Of a DNA stretch of 64,000 nt, positions 29,350 to 42,439 are shown in pieces. Origin of the DNA: Acanthococcus lagerstroemiae (Eukaryota; Arthropoda; Insecta; Hemiptera; Eriococcidae); the NCBI GenBank assembly GCA_031841125.1, contig CM063106.1:14632001-14696000 (forward strand), written 5' to 3'. Position numbers and translations under genes: made by a program. The notes beneath the pieces were generated by a model. The model was given only the letters and a program-made list of their open reading frames with translations. It had not been told where the DNA came from and made no database searches. Each line of letters begins with the position of its first letter. Position 1 is the first letter of the stretch.

Positions 29350-29560
29350 CTCTCAACTCGAGCCCTGGAATCCGCCCTTTCGAGCATTACTTCAGAGACG
29401 TCGGGGAGGCTGTTAGGGCTGTCTTAGCCCTCTCCTCACCTCACCGAAAAACCGGCCTAGGTCGAAATGTAGTGAGTTGCTACGTGGGCCTCGAACCCGG
29501 GACCTCCGGATTCCGAGACCAGCGCGCTATCCACTCGGCCAACTAGACCCCCGCGACGGA
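29350..29560 (-). repeat. Second tRNA-headed SINE family
   Basis: On the minus strand about 29556-29484 reads as a tRNA-like head with A-box TTGGCCGAGTGGATAGC and B-box GGGTTCGAGGCC. A different body follows that contains CCTAGGCCGGTTTTTCGG. The end near 29370 (CGCCCTTTCGAGCATTACTT) resembles the scraps at 2870 and 10006. It lies back to back with SINE copy 2 on the same strand. A decayed tRNA gene is the alternative; the attached body favours a SINE. Confidence 0.6.
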
Positions 29561-29564
29561 ATAA

Positions 29565-32500
29565 TTGTAGGTACAGCAAATGTAACTGCAGAATTATATA
29601 CAGCCTCAGAGTCTGTTCTCGCCTCATAACAACGGTAAAAGATATTGAGTGAAAGCTTACCCCCCGTTTTGAAGAATACCGGTGTTATCCGGCGAAGATG
29701 TAGCTTCATTTTGAAGGTATAGCCCGAAGTAGAGGTACAGATGATGCACACCTAGCACGTCAATTGTCAATATAACTGAACACTTAAAACAGAAAGTGAA
29801 AATTATGTACCCGAAATAGTATATTATAAGTATTCTGTTTATCTGCTGTGGCGATAAAAGAACAGCAGGACTGTCAAATGTGAGCAGCACGTAACTACTT
29901 TGGGAATGCTATCCCGCATTAGATGTCTACTTTCTATACATACGCATGAAGATATTTACAAGCAAATTATACCCGTAAACGTGTTAATAATTATCAATTT
30001 TTCGTCGGGTTTTTTTTTTTCGGCGCAGAAAACTTGTGACTGTAATTCACATAATTATTATCATTGCAACGAGAAGAGAAAAGTGTAATCTCGACTCGAA
30101 GTCACACGATGTGGCATCGGTTTCGACGTCGAATTAGTGTGTATGGGTTGTGCATGCCTGTAGATGTGCTCGCGTATTTTGGTGTATTCGACTCACGGCG
30201 GACTTAACCTTCACAATAGTGGACATAGAAGTTCACACGGAGTGAAAATTTCAATTACGACAGATGAACGAGGCATAATCGTGGACGGTACATAGATACC
30301 AGTATATACTTTTATCGAAACGAAATTCTTGTCGAATTTTCAATGACAGACGTGTGGCGATCGTGATGTGGGTTAGATATACGGCGAACAGGCTGATGAA
30401 CCAGTTTATATATGTGCTTGTTCAACATTCAACTGCATTGTTTTGAAATTACTGTTCGACTGGGTTCAATTATAGGTTATGCTAATGGCTGTTCTGAGCG
30501 TCAGCTTCGTTTCAAAGTTCGGTCATTGAATCTTCAACGTATTTTACGTAGTTTCGTACACCCAGAACTCACAACATGCTGATTGATGAGAGCGAAATCA
30601 AATCGCCTGTACCTAAACGTCGCTTCTGAACTGTCACCATGGCCACGTGTCACCAGTCAGAAAGCTCCATTTGGAATCGCAACCAGTACCTCGACGTGAG
30701 GTAACGATAGCGATCTGCAGTGGAGCTTCTTGCTACCGTGAATAGTCATTGGGGCGTCTTTTAGGTGGTTTCAGAATTTCAGCGATTTTACGTCGCTCTT
30801 GATTGATCAGAATAAAATGGGAAAAGTAGACGAAGAGAACTAAGTTTGAAAAATACTTGCAGGAAACTGAAAATCGATACCACTGGTCAGTGGAGCTCAC
30901 TGATCAGTGTTTTAAAAGTCAGGAATAATTCTGGTGAAACTTCAGCCCCTGGCGAGGTTATTTGTACTTACCATATAGTTTTGCAGCAAACGGACTCGCT
31001 TTACTTTTTTAAACAACAAGTAATTTGTTTGCAGTACGAACTGATGCAGAAATAAACACTATTTGCGTGCGATAATGCTTAGTCTTCAAAATCTCATCCC
31101 CGATAATTTGACTCTGTAGGGGGCTAGGGCTAATACCACGAAGTGTTCACAATTTTTTTTTTTTAATTAGGGCGAAAATCTATAGATTGAATAGTTGACT
31201 GAATTATTTTCGCTATGATGAGATCGTTCGCCGTACGACTTAACTCCACAGGGGGCTGGTCTAAATGTATTTAGATATGTAGACGTCAGATGATTCATGA
31301 ATTTACTTGAAGAATTTCCACTATAATGAACTCGTCCCTTGTGCGATTAAGCTCAATCAGGGGTTATGGACCAAAAAATTACCTACAGCGTGGTTTTGGG
31401 CGAAGGTGAGGAGGTTAGGGATAACTACTAAGAAATACAAAATGGTTGTACTTACGAATGAAAATCTGAAGAGGTACGGATGATAGATGTCCCCTGAAAA
31501 GTTTCTATTATGAATTTGTCCCTGTTCCGTTGACTCTGCAGGTAGCTAGAGCTTAAAATATAAAAGAATGTTCAGACAGTTTTGCATAGGTATGAAAATC
31601 TGATAACGGCACTGATTTGTATGTGATACACAAGTATGTTATGTGTTTACCATGGTAGACAGCGAGGGTTTGTCTGCTACAATATTGTAAAATAGTTTTT
31701 AGCTCTCAAAATTTCGACTTTTCGATCACAAAATTCATTTCTTTCATTAACCTACTTTTGACTCCGAGCTCGGTTATTCCGGCCTGTATTAAATTAAACA
31801 ACACCTCTGCTCGACTTTCGAAATACGTACAGGCGCCAATAACATAATCTAAATTCTTTTTGTTTCTTCAACATTATTAACGATGTTATGATTTCGTATT
31901 TGATTATTTCTTCGGACTTTCAAAATTATAACTGACTATGCAGTTCTTTTATTTTCAATTCATTCTCCCTCCTTTAGATGACGATTTTTGTAGTTAACTT
32001 TGGGAGCGATGCTACTGAACGAGGGCGTAATCGTTGGACTAGAGTTTGAGAGACACGTCGTAAGCGATGATAATTGTACACCTAAAAGTATAGTGTTGTA
32101 TAGTACATATATCAACATAACTTGTAAAGTTGATCTCAACGATTTAGTAAAGTAAATTCAATCATCTCTCATCTCAGTTATTTTACTCGGAACCCAACGG
32201 TTACAAATATGTACGTGTAGGTTGCATGCAATCGCCCATTAGGTAAATATTATCAAAAATGTTCCCAACAAAATGAGCTCAGGACTAGATTTTCCATAAA
32301 CATGGTTTTTTGAGGTTATGAGATGGATGTGTCTAATAGTTCGACTTGCAAAAGAGTAAAATTCCTCAGAAAAAACGTCACCATCGTGATGTAAATGCGT
32401 ATTCCTTTTTATGCGGTCATTCGTTTCATCATGTTTCAATTTGCCGACACAGAGAATACCGAACGACGTCGAGAATGGGCGACTAGAGACGGCATTTTAG

Positions 32501-33065
32501 AATCTGGGTATGCATCAATGGTAGTCGCTTGGACAACATATTCTAGGGTGGCCACTTGGTCATTTTTCTCACAAAATGGTCATTTAACTCATTTGTGAAG
32601 AAGTTCCTCTTTCAAATTCTGGAAATTCTGCTGATGGTACAGAAATTCTTTTTCTTTATTTTGTGCTTTTGCTGTGCACCATAATTAAAATTGAAATTCA
32701 ATTTTCCGGCCAGACTGTATCAAAAATGTGTTTGAGAAGGGCAGTGACCGAGTACTATAAAACATTTAAGTGTGTAGGTATGATATGCAAAGCGAGAAGA
32801 AAATCAATGTGTTACTCCTTATTTATCTCCATTTTAATTTAAAAATTCAAGTCTTTTGTGGCTGAGGAGTAGTATATAAAGAGAGAAGCGCAAAAAAGAA
32901 AGAGAAAGTTGCAAATAGTCTCCAATTCTGGTTATTTTTGGTCATTTTTCGAATTTAATAAGATTATTTTCCCTCTGAAATTTCGAGTGGCCACTCTGCA
33001 TTACCCAAGTAACAAAATGTCCTTCCATGTAGCAGTCGAACTCTCTCTCTCTTTCGTATCTGTTG
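29565..33065. other. No supportable gene
   Basis: Mixed AT-rich and unique-looking DNA. Phrases around 31090-31140, 31230-31260, 31330-31370 and 31520-31560 loosely repeat (AACTCTGCAGGGGGCTAG-like text at intervals of 110-190 bp), suggesting an old, diverged tandem repeat. Open frames are all short and featureless. Confidence 0.45.
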
Positions 33066-33068
33066 TAA

Positions 33069-33780
33069 ACAGGATGTGCCAAAATTATTGACCTGTTTTT
33101 AACCGCTTACCATGTGGCAATACAGATGCGTAGGCAATTTTTTACCCATGAAAATATTCGGCTATGTATACTATTTAGCATGAGCATGACTCTGTGCTCT
33201 GGAGAACATTGCAGTTTCTGTGTAGAAACGAGTTTATTCTAAAAAACAGTGTTATGGCGGCTCTGCGCGCATTTTGAAAACAGTTTAAACTGAAAAGACA
33301 CAATCTCGTTCCCTCTCCTAAAGCAATCAAGCAGTGGACGGAAAATGTTCGACTCAAGGACATCGCACCAGAAACGTTCAGAGAGGGGCGAACAAGCGTG
33401 GTGAGATGGCTTTTGGAGAAGGAATGAGATTGTGTCTCCAAAAGCAATCTCGCCGCGCTTGTTCTCCCCTCTCTGAACGTTTCTGATAATGTCCTTGAGT
33501 CGAACATTCTCCGTCCACTGCTTGATTGCCTTAGGAGAGGGAACGAGATTGTGTATTTTCAGTTTAAACTGTTTTCAAAATGCGCGCTGAGTCGCCATAA
33601 CACTGTTTTTTAGAATAAACGTTTCTACACAGAAATCGCGGTGGTCTCCAGACTACAGAGCCATGCTTACTAAATGGCATACATGGCCGAATATTTCCAT
33701 GGGGAAAAATTGTCTAGGCATCAGTGTTGCCACATGGTAAGCGTTTAAAAACAAGTCAACTATTTTGGCACACCCTGTAG
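33069..33780. mobile_element. Near-complete palindrome (foldback element, 350-bp arms)
   Basis: The arms about 33069-33423 and 33428-33780 are reverse complements with few differences. The tips read CAGGRTGTGCCAAAAT, and shared internal marks include AACAGTTTAAACTG-like and AGAACGAGATTGTGT-like blocks. There is almost no spacer, so an RNA across it would fold into one long hairpin of about 350 bp. The 110-codon minus-strand frame at 33175-33507 only crosses the palindrome. The CAGGGTGT-type tip occurs on many insect DNA transposons, and one similar tip is seen at 51975. Confidence 0.85.
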
Positions 33781-33784
33781 TTGA

Positions 33785-36660
33785 AAATAACTCCTTACAC
33801 TGCTACCCATTAACCCTGTTCTAGAAAAATACTATCGTGTTGAAAGAGCAGATAGTAGAAAATGGGAAGGGGGGCTAAACCCCAAGCATTGAACAATATT
33901 TGAACAAATCAAGCGTATTCATTCAATCTGGTTGTGAGTTGGATTTCATTTCTTCTTCAGTTGGTATTTTTCAGTTACCATTCAGCGAATTTGAGCTTTT
34001 TACTTCTCTTTCTCCTTTCAATGTGAAGTATCCTAGGCCTGATGATGGTGATGAAGTAGTGGGAACCCCCCCCCAGTCCAGATTTTATTGGAGGCCCGGA
34101 TTTTTCGTCGTCTAATCTTTTTTTTCTCTCACTTTTATGTTGTCTGATAATCTTTTTTGTGTCTTCCAGCTAGAAATTGTATTTTTTTGTTTGTATATGT
34201 CCCCCGGGTCCCATTTTCTTCTGGACAACCCTGTATCTTGAATAGCCTCTGCCGAACATTTTATATAAAAATCGTGACGTCATCGAGAGTCACCCTGCGT
34301 TTCGTGAAAACTTCTGACTTTTTACTTTCCTGGTGATAGTTTGACCAAAATTCGTAAATTTTTCGCGATTTCGACGATCCCCTTGACCTATAAAACTATT
34401 TATCTGTACTTTGTAGTGAAGAATGAAAAAATAAACACGTAAACGACAAAAAAAACTGATAAATGGAACAGCGGAACTCGATTAGGTTACCTTGAAAACT
34501 AGAAATAATAATTGATTTCACGAGAGCCCACCTGTTGGCACGAACATACATTTTTACCAACGATAATTTACGATATGAGTTCAACGTTTATTACTCAGAA
34601 TCCATCGAAAATTGAAAACGATTCACACCGAAGTTCGACAAATCGCAGTTGTCGTACTGTTTCGTTGTCGACTGCTGCTGAAGGCCCAATTGGAACCCGA
34701 AGCTTACCACCCCTCCGTGTCTCCTTCACACTTCTTTCTTTCGAATTTCTGCATCGGTTCCGAACACCTCAACACTCGCTGAATTGTTTCGGCTTATGAG
34801 GGAATTTCCTGACAACCTACGTAGCCAATACAGTCTCTCTTCCTCCCCCCCCCCCCCGGTATCATACATTTGAAGAATCTTTGAGACTTTTAATGGTTTT
34901 TTAAGTCTTATTCGTGCCCCTTTGAGGCTTGTTTTATACTCTACAAATTTCTTGAATTGTTTTAAAGAACTCTGGAAAAGTCTTTCTTCACAATAGTATC
35001 TAAAAATGGAAATACGACGTTTGATCAGTCGTTTTTGCACACGAACCAGCTGCTCAAACAATACGGACGGCGGAAAATTCGAACGACCTCGAACTGCGTC
35101 GCCATTTCGGTGCGATTCTGATCGTGTGTCTAATTTTCCCCAAAGATCTTCGCTCTTGAAGTGTACTAGTACATGTCGCGGATTTATCCAATATGGCGAA
35201 CAGATGAGAAAACCAGTTCAAGTCGAGTCCCTCTTTGTTTGCGCTGAGATCGAGCGTTACATTGTTCGTCTTTTTCGATGTTCGATCAAATATCGGAAAT
35301 TGCGCGCTGATTACGCCAGCGCTTCATTGTGAAGCTGACGGTAAACGCGCGTGAAAAATCATTTGACGGGTTTCCGCGCTCCTGACTAAGCACCTCCAAA
35401 TGGCGCGAAATTTTCGCCGCAATTTCGCCGACTCGCGGCTCCAACGGAGACGTGCGTGGCGGACGCCGGAAACTATGCGGATATTACCGATGTTCAAACT
35501 GTTTTTGCTTTAATTAGGGCAGGTAAACGGAGTGGCATGCGATTTCGGGTGTTCGGTGCGCATCGAGCTGCTCCGATTCCAAAACATGAGTTTATGGCGA
35601 ACATAGTTGTCATAAATCCGCGCTACCGCATTGCATCGTAGCGGATTATTTTGAAAATACAGAAGTTGGAAATCAAAAACATTCGCCAGATAGGGCGGAG
35701 TCGTAATAGTTGCACAGTCGATACCTCTTACAATCGATGTAGTTTGGTGGGCCGAATGTTTTGATGATTGAAGTACTTATGTTAATAATAACAACCGGTT
35801 GAAAGGTGAGCACAAGTCCAGATGGCGAAGACGTTTGAAGCTCAACGTCATTGGAATGATCTTAGTTTGTCGAGGCTTTTGGTAAGAGTGGATGCGTTTT
35901 CCTAATCCCTTTAATTTAGGGACCCTTAGATGGTACATGGCTAACTGAAGTTGTGCACCTTAGGGGGAACAAAATTTTATACCGTGTTACCTTTAAGAAT
36001 TCACGGATGCAGTCATTTCGCCTCTCAGTGGGAAACAACTAAGATCTTCATCTGCCCTCGTAGTAGCTGGAAATACTATTTGCCAAGACATGATAAAACC
36101 CCGATTCAGAGGTAGAAGTTGATCCTTTTTAACATCTCATTAGTGGCGCACTTAACTGAGCTCTTTAGGGAAGACTTCACTGCTCGCAGTCACTCAGCTG
36201 TCCTCAAATGTTTGATAGGTGCGAATAATTGGAATGTTTGAACAAATACTTACTCAAATTTTTGCGATATTACAAGAAATCCTCGGTGGTATGTGCCGCT
36301 TAACGTGTTTCCGACCTTGTATGGTTTTGCTAAAAAGACAGTTATGTAAACTGCTAGTCAACTGGTGTGATCTACTGGCAGTCTGTTTGATAAGGGACGA
36401 AATACGAATAGTGAAATGGCCGTGCAGATGTCAGGTGTCCAAAACCAAAACTGATCATGGTTAATTTTTTCGATTTCCACTTCCAGCTCCTCTGGACATA
36501 ATCCAGACCAGGACATACTGAGGCGAAAATCAAACATCTTTGAGGTAAAAACAAGAAAAAAGGAAAGCTCTTAGAATGCAAGAATTTGTCAGCTGGGCGC
36601 CTGAAATTGCCAATTTGCCAACTTGAAAGACGAGTGCAGATGCGAGCTGCTCCCTATCCG
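33785..36660. other. No supportable gene
   Basis: The stretch includes GTCTTGAA-type repeat complement near 34870-34960, a poly-C run at about 34846 and CpG-richer DNA from 35000 to 35650. Frames of 95-111 codons overlap on opposite strands near 34512-35332 without recognisable motifs. A host exon cannot be excluded. Confidence 0.4.
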
Positions 36661-36666
36661 CTAGAG

Positions 36667-36745
36667 CAGGGGTTCCCAACAAAAAATTTTCAAGGACCCC
36701 CTGAAAAAATCCCTATAATTTCAAGGACCCCTTATGTATATAATG
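36667..36745 (+). mobile_element. hAT-like element end (fragment)
   Basis: CAGGGGTTCCCAAC at 36667 is a typical hAT terminal sequence, followed by the AAGGACCCC motif twice. No matching inverted end was found downstream, so only the left end remains. Confidence 0.55.
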
Positions 36746-36749
36746 CATT

Positions 36750-39700
36750 TAAATATACTTCAAATATTCATTCAATAATATAGGGCCTATGCTAATTATT
36801 TTGACTTCGTTTTTCTGTATTTGCATGTACCCATCGATAGAAATTTCTCCCTTTTTCAACCCCTAATACTCACATACTACACCTCCCTTTTTTATCGGTA
36901 TCCAAAAGCGGATTCTGTTCATGGAACTGGTTCAGCTTCTCAGTACATTCAGTGGGTTAAGAATATCGACAACTTGTTGAAGTTTCAAGTTGGATAAACG
37001 AATTTGCAGTGTGGAGTTGACTCTGAATCTAAAATTGAGGTACTACACAAAGGACGAGGTGTAAAAATTGTGTGACATACAATATATTGATACCGATGTA
37101 CAAACTTTGAAAGTCGTCGAATTCAATTTCAGCTGAGTAGGAAGGAGGGGGGGGGACTTACATTCAAACAACTTGACAATCAGTGGATAACACTCTAAGT
37201 TTATAAACTGGTACATTTACAATAACTCCCGAAGAATTGATAATAAGAAAAGTCGTTCTTCTTCACCGACAGAGTGCGTTTCTGCATTATAACATCGTTA
37301 CCCACCGGTGGGTGACAGCCGAGTTTTTCATCGCTGGAATAAAATAATGTCTGAACTTTCGAATAAAAATAAAGATCGTTTTTGTTTATTGGAATTAACT
37401 TTCCACTGTGTTCGAACGTGGGAAGTATTCGCAGGGCTGGCATCTTGTCTTTTGTTCAAAATTTTCTAATCAGTGGAAAACACTGGATTCTCAGAAAGCT
37501 TCACAATGTATCAGTTGTTAATTAAGAAAAAAAATCTGAATTTACCTGAAATCTTTTTCCTTTCTCTCTCTCTTCTGGCGAGAAAAACTATTGATAAAAA
37601 GTCAGGTCAGCTTGATAGACTGAATGGCGAAATTGTCAAACAAAAATTCATGCGCATATCTCCAAGTCGTAGCCCTCTGATTAGATTGAAACCCGCTGTC
37701 CCCTCCCCGCCCTTTGAAAAGATAAATTCTAACATTCGAGATGGAGACACAGTCAGGCGGATGTAGACTGACTAACAACTTGACAAATGAACAGAGAGAT
37801 GAGGAGTAAGCTAGCCTACGAGGTAGTTAGCCATGTAGACCAGCAGGAAATGAGGTATACAGATTTGAAAGACAGAATAGTAGGCCGGCACATAGGCTAT
37901 CTGGTATGTATACAGATATACGTAGTTTGGGGTCCATGTTGGAGTGAGAGTGAACTTGATAAATTCTAATGTGAGGTGTCCCAGTTCACAATTTCTTCCT
38001 TGTGTAGTCCAGAGCGCTTTCGGCCCTGTATTTATAGTGGTGTGTAGTACAGTATGGTAAAACCTATTTGGTGTATTCCTATTGGTTGTCTGTGGTTGTG
38101 TAGTCTGTCCAATCAGTGGGTCTTGCGTGATTAGTTGAAATAGGTTCTCGCTTTGAAAGAACCTGACAGATAGGCTGACTGGCAAAAAGGAAGTGTGCGA
38201 CGCCAAGCAAAAGATTGGTTCAAGAGAAATGCGTGCCGTTGAATGAGGAAGGGCTATTGCTGAGCAGGCGTTGAAGCTCAGAAATTCCTTAGTTTTCTAT
38301 GAACGAAATAAATAATTTCTTTTGTGCGTTATATCTCAGCCCCTTCGTGAGTAAGGTTAGGCAGAAATATCTGTACATATTTTGGATAAGTTGGCTGACT
38401 ATCCTGTGAAGGAGGGATCATTCACTATAAAACACCCTCGATTATTTAGATACTTCCGTAATGCTGGAAGTTCTTTCTCGAGATCACTTGCATGGCCGTA
38501 GCTAGCGAGACTTTTGTGGAGGGATGGTGTATACTGCGAAAATGCTAAGAAAGGCCTCACTTTTCCAACTATCCCAACTTGTTACTAGAATATGCTGAGT
38601 GTCAACTTTTCAAACAACATAGGGGTCCCCCCTCGTCATTAAGATCCTGGTCTATTCTTTTTACCATACAGCTCACTGTCGATAATTGAAGTCCGCAAGT
38701 CGCTGTGTCATTTTGAACCGAAACAGAATGAGAATAGCTTTGTGCTCTGGCCCTCGATGTCTCGAACCGTTTTATGTAACCGTGCGCGATGATCTACAAA
38801 TGTAATGTGAAAATGCATATGCAGCCAATTTATATTAACGATTTCGGCGCGAGGGTCATTAATCACAGTCGACAAATTAAAATAATTAAATTTGATGGTT
38901 ATTCCTTCCGGTTTCTCAATCATTTGTTCCAGCTTCCCGAGGAGGGCGAGTATTCGCCCTGACAGCTCTATTTACTCGCGCTCATTTGTTTCTTATTGGG
39001 ATGTAAGTATTCACATTGCCATGATTATGCACTCGTGATATAAGCGTTAATTGTGAGTACTAATCGTGTTTGCTTGCCTCGCACTAAACGAACTCCAGAT
39101 TCCATATTTGGTGTCAAATTTGGATTCTCTCGATTGTCTTCTTCTCGTTTCTCTCATAACCAATGTTATCTAGATTCTGGAAATTTGCGACAGAGTTCTG
39201 TCAGCTATGGGTATGGCAACTGATTGTGTTGAATTGCTCAGTGTAGAAACTCCTTGTCAACCTGTTGATAACATTGGTCATTAGGCGGTTCTGCACTGAA
39301 AGATTCAGTTTGGGTGTCAATGAAATGTAACTGAGAATCCGTTTGCAGTGAGAGTACTTGGTGATGAAAGGAATACTTATTAGCTGCCTGTACAATATAT
39401 TTTCGGGTGTGCAATAGACTACTTGTCAACAAGAATTGGAAAATTTCACAGCTGCTTTCTTTTGATGTTGTCTGGATCGGGAACCAATAGAGAATATTGG
39501 GGAAATTCCTGGTGGGTCGGCCCATACACCTTTATCCTTGCATTGGACCGGTGCCAGCTATATTCTGAGACCCAATCAGGCTCTGCTGGTGCACAGATTG
39601 CTTTATATTTGATTAACTTGGGTCGTCGTCATTTTCACGGAAGATGAACAATTTTCAACTTAATTCATGCTCGTCCATGCAGTCTAGGTAAGGCAGTTGT

Positions 39701-39975
39701 TCTAAGGAGGAATTTCCCAACTTTTACTGGCTTTTGACGGCGTCAGCAGGGCACGAACTGACACGAAACTGGCTGGTGGACCGCAATCACGTGCCGTCAT
39801 ATGTGCAGTTATGATGAGGACGTATTCGATGGAAGTCGTCGGTCACATCGGCGAGTACGCTGGACTAATGTTTGTCCTATTTACCTACATGATGGACGTT
39901 AACAGTCGATTGTTGATTGGCGGTAGTTGAAGTAGCTCGATCGCAAAGTATTGTTGAGCCCGCCTTGAACTCATC
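36750..39975. other. No supportable gene
   Basis: A poly-G run lies near 37147. At about 37975-38040 the text GGTGTCCCAGTTCACAATTT followed by TAGTCCAGAGCGCTTTCGGC is a further copy of the arm of the palindrome at 52806-53063. Frames of 95-131 codons have no domains. No gene is supported. Confidence 0.45.
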
Positions 39976-39977
39976 AG

Positions 39978-40496
39978 GTGATTAGGTATGTTCATGGGGC
40001 AAAGGATCGCGATCGCGTCTGTGCAGATTGTCGGGTTGAGTGCGCGCCCGTTGCGGTCACGTCGCCGTATCGACGTCCTGGCTGCGGTTTCGCCCTTGGC
40101 CGTGATTTTCATGCCGAATCGACCCCCGTCTTTGGCTCGATCAGATCGCGGCCGCAGACTGGCGGCTTTGCCTTCAGCAAAAGCTTTTTTCTTGTTCACC
40201 ACGAAGTTTTCTGTTTCGGATTCCGAGGGGTGACGACAATACGGTGCGACAGTGGCGTGACATGTTTATGTATACTATTTCGCCAGGCTGTCGGAAAGCC
40301 GAAAATTACTTTCTCTTTTGATCGCTACCGTCGCATCAGCGCGGCGATGCCCGGCCCGTTTTCGCAACACCGACGCGTAGTCATCGTGCGGGACACGTAC
40401 AGAGGCGGAAATCGCCCGACCTCCCGATCGAAGTTAAGTGTAAAAAGTTGTCCTCCGATACGGAATGTCTCCGTTTCAGATTTCCTTACGATGTAG
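39978..40496 (+). CDS. Doubtful open frame in CpG-rich DNA (172 aa)
   Basis: This is the longest open frame outside the Polinton, in a GC- and CpG-rich stretch of about 39900-40500. The product is Arg/Cys-rich with no recognisable motif. Antisense and shifted frames of 105 and 81 codons cover part of it, so composition explains much of the openness. It could be an exon, a CpG-rich promoter or nothing. Listed so that it is not overlooked; I do not claim a gene. Confidence 0.15.
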   Translation: MIRYVHGAKDRDRVCADCRVECAPVAVTSPYRRPGCGFALGRDFHAESTPVFGSIRSRPQTGGFAFSKSFFLVHHEVFCFGFRGVTTIRCDSGVTCLCILFRQAVGKPKITFSFDRYRRISAAMPGPFSQHRRVVIVRDTYRGGNRPTSRSKLSVKSCPPIRNVSVSDFLTM

Positions 40497-41325
40497 ACTT
40501 GATATAGTGCAGCGTGTTACATTTAGTGGTGAAATCCAACAATGTTCAAAACGAACGGTCTGAGTACGTAAGGAGAGCTCGAGGCACACCCACTAAATTA
40601 ATTAATTGGTGGCCGAGCGCATCCTGGTGGAAGACGATACGGCGTCGTGTGACTGGAGACTACAACAGTAGCAATTAGGCCTCGTTGTCGACGATTATTC
40701 GGTAATTTTCTAGTTTAAACGGCTACAGAGGAAGCGATGTTATCACGATATAGTGCGAGAAATAACTGGGAGTACCTGCTCTCGAAGAATGCGAATAAAC
40801 GTTGTGCGATATTTTGTTGAGAAAAAGTTGGTCGAGGAACTTGGCAATGATAATCCTGGGCGGGGTAGTTGCGTGCCGTAATTACGTGCACAATTCCGCA
40901 TTCGCCGACTGGAGTACATGGCTGGGCATACGCTGGTGATGCCCTGGGATTGCGATAAACGAGCATTTCGTCGTTGAATGGAAACAATTATAAAATTGAG
41001 GCTATCGGTAACGAGACACCCACAGTTATGATTAATCGATTGCTAAGTCCGCTCTTCCTATGTACAGTGTGATTTGTGAAGGTCGTGTCTCGGATAATTA
41101 ATTAGTTAAACTAAGCGATAAAATTTAGCTTGTCTGAATCTTCGATCGGATACGCCTGAATGATTGGGACGCAGACTGTGAAAATGAGAGAATCTCTACG
41201 GGTGAAATAATGAGGTTTTGTGTATTGATATAGGGAGAATCCAACAAGCTCTTGAGTATAAATATACAGCTGTGGTCTGAGAGGCCTTAGCTTCGTGATT
41301 GTCGTACCCTCAAACTTAGTATATG

Positions 41326-41586
41326 CCCGCCTGGAAATCGTGGGGCCAGCGTTAAATTTACGCTGGTTTGGCGCTAGCGCCTTTCCATTTGAAATACATG
41401 CCAGCGCCGTTACCGGAATTTTCGGCCAGTTGGGGCCGGCGTATATTTGGCCCAACTATGGTGCCTGGCGCCAGTCGAGCGCCAATTTTCGATTGATGCT
41501 CGATTTGCGCCAGAATCGAGGGTAAATCTGGCGTATATTTGGCGCCGATGCCGGAATTTGGGCTGGCTCCACGATTTCCAGGTGGG
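41326..41586. mobile_element. Miniature inverted-repeat element (CCTGGAAATCGTGG ends)
   Basis: The ends are CCCGCCTGGAAATCGTGG at 41326 and its near complement finishing at 41586. The inside is rich in GGCGCC/GCCAGCG words that form many short palindromes, so the whole 261 bp can fold. It has no coding capacity. Direct flanking duplications are not obvious. Confidence 0.75.
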
Positions 41587-41589
41587 TGG

Positions 41590-42435
41590 TTCTCACTATT
41601 TGAAAGTGCCGACTTCTGTAATTGAAAAATATTTCAATTTGAGATAGGTGATGAAAAGATGTATGGCGAAATAAGGAGAGCACTTTCAAAGATTGCCTTG
41701 GAAACTGCCTTCTCATTACTTTGAAGTTAAAGAACAGTACTGAATATCTTGAAGAGGACATTCAACTGCATTGAGAATAGTGTCTTCTCTCCGTCCAGTC
41801 GCTATTCCCTTGATAGTTTGCAAAACTGAGAGCTAAAGCGAGCGAATGCCCCTTCAATTACTTTTCTATGTTGAGTGAAGAACTGCTAGAAATTTTGACC
41901 TTTCCCAGTTCCACTCTAGTTATGTCACATTCTTTGAAACTAGGTCGACTCTAATAATCTATCAATTTGGTCAAATGTGATATTTAATTCAATAAAAAGT
42001 CGAGTTACTATGTTGACATTGATCTTTGGATAGAATTCCATATCCAAGTTGATTCAATATTCGATACAAAATTCAATATCGACGTGAAAATTCGACGTTT
42101 GTGTTAATTCTTTTATCAACTACAACCTCTATGTCGTGTTGGAAATATGTTAGATTTTATATTCAACATTATGTTTTGAGAGACCAGTTACACAAACCGA
42201 AGTTATAACAATTACACATCTGATAATGTAACTGAAAAGTGAATTTTCAGGAAACAACATTAACAATATTTAAATCTTATGAATCGCACTGTATCACGAG
42301 AAAGCAATTTCGGAATTAAGAAATAGTAGTGAATTGTTTAGAAATGTAGTATTGTCCTTAATGGTAGCCAAGCTGCTATGATTTTTCAAAAAATCAAAAT
42401 CTACTGTTGTTGTGCTTGCATAATTGTTCGGCGAG
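41590..42435. other. No supportable gene
   Basis: AT-rich DNA. Near 41940-42130 and again near 44740-44960 there are related phrases around TCGAGTTAC and TCGAYTCT followed by GATAGAATTC and GTCGACTTCT-like words. A diverged duplication flanking the tandem array is therefore likely. Confidence 0.45.
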
Positions 42436-42439
42436 AAAC

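Noticed and set aside
29484..29556. tRNA gene on the minus strand
   Set aside because: Box sequences are good, but a SINE-like body follows and the acceptor pairing is not convincing; kept as a SINE head.
33175..33507. 110-aa minus-strand gene
   Set aside because: It lies across a palindrome and has no independent support.
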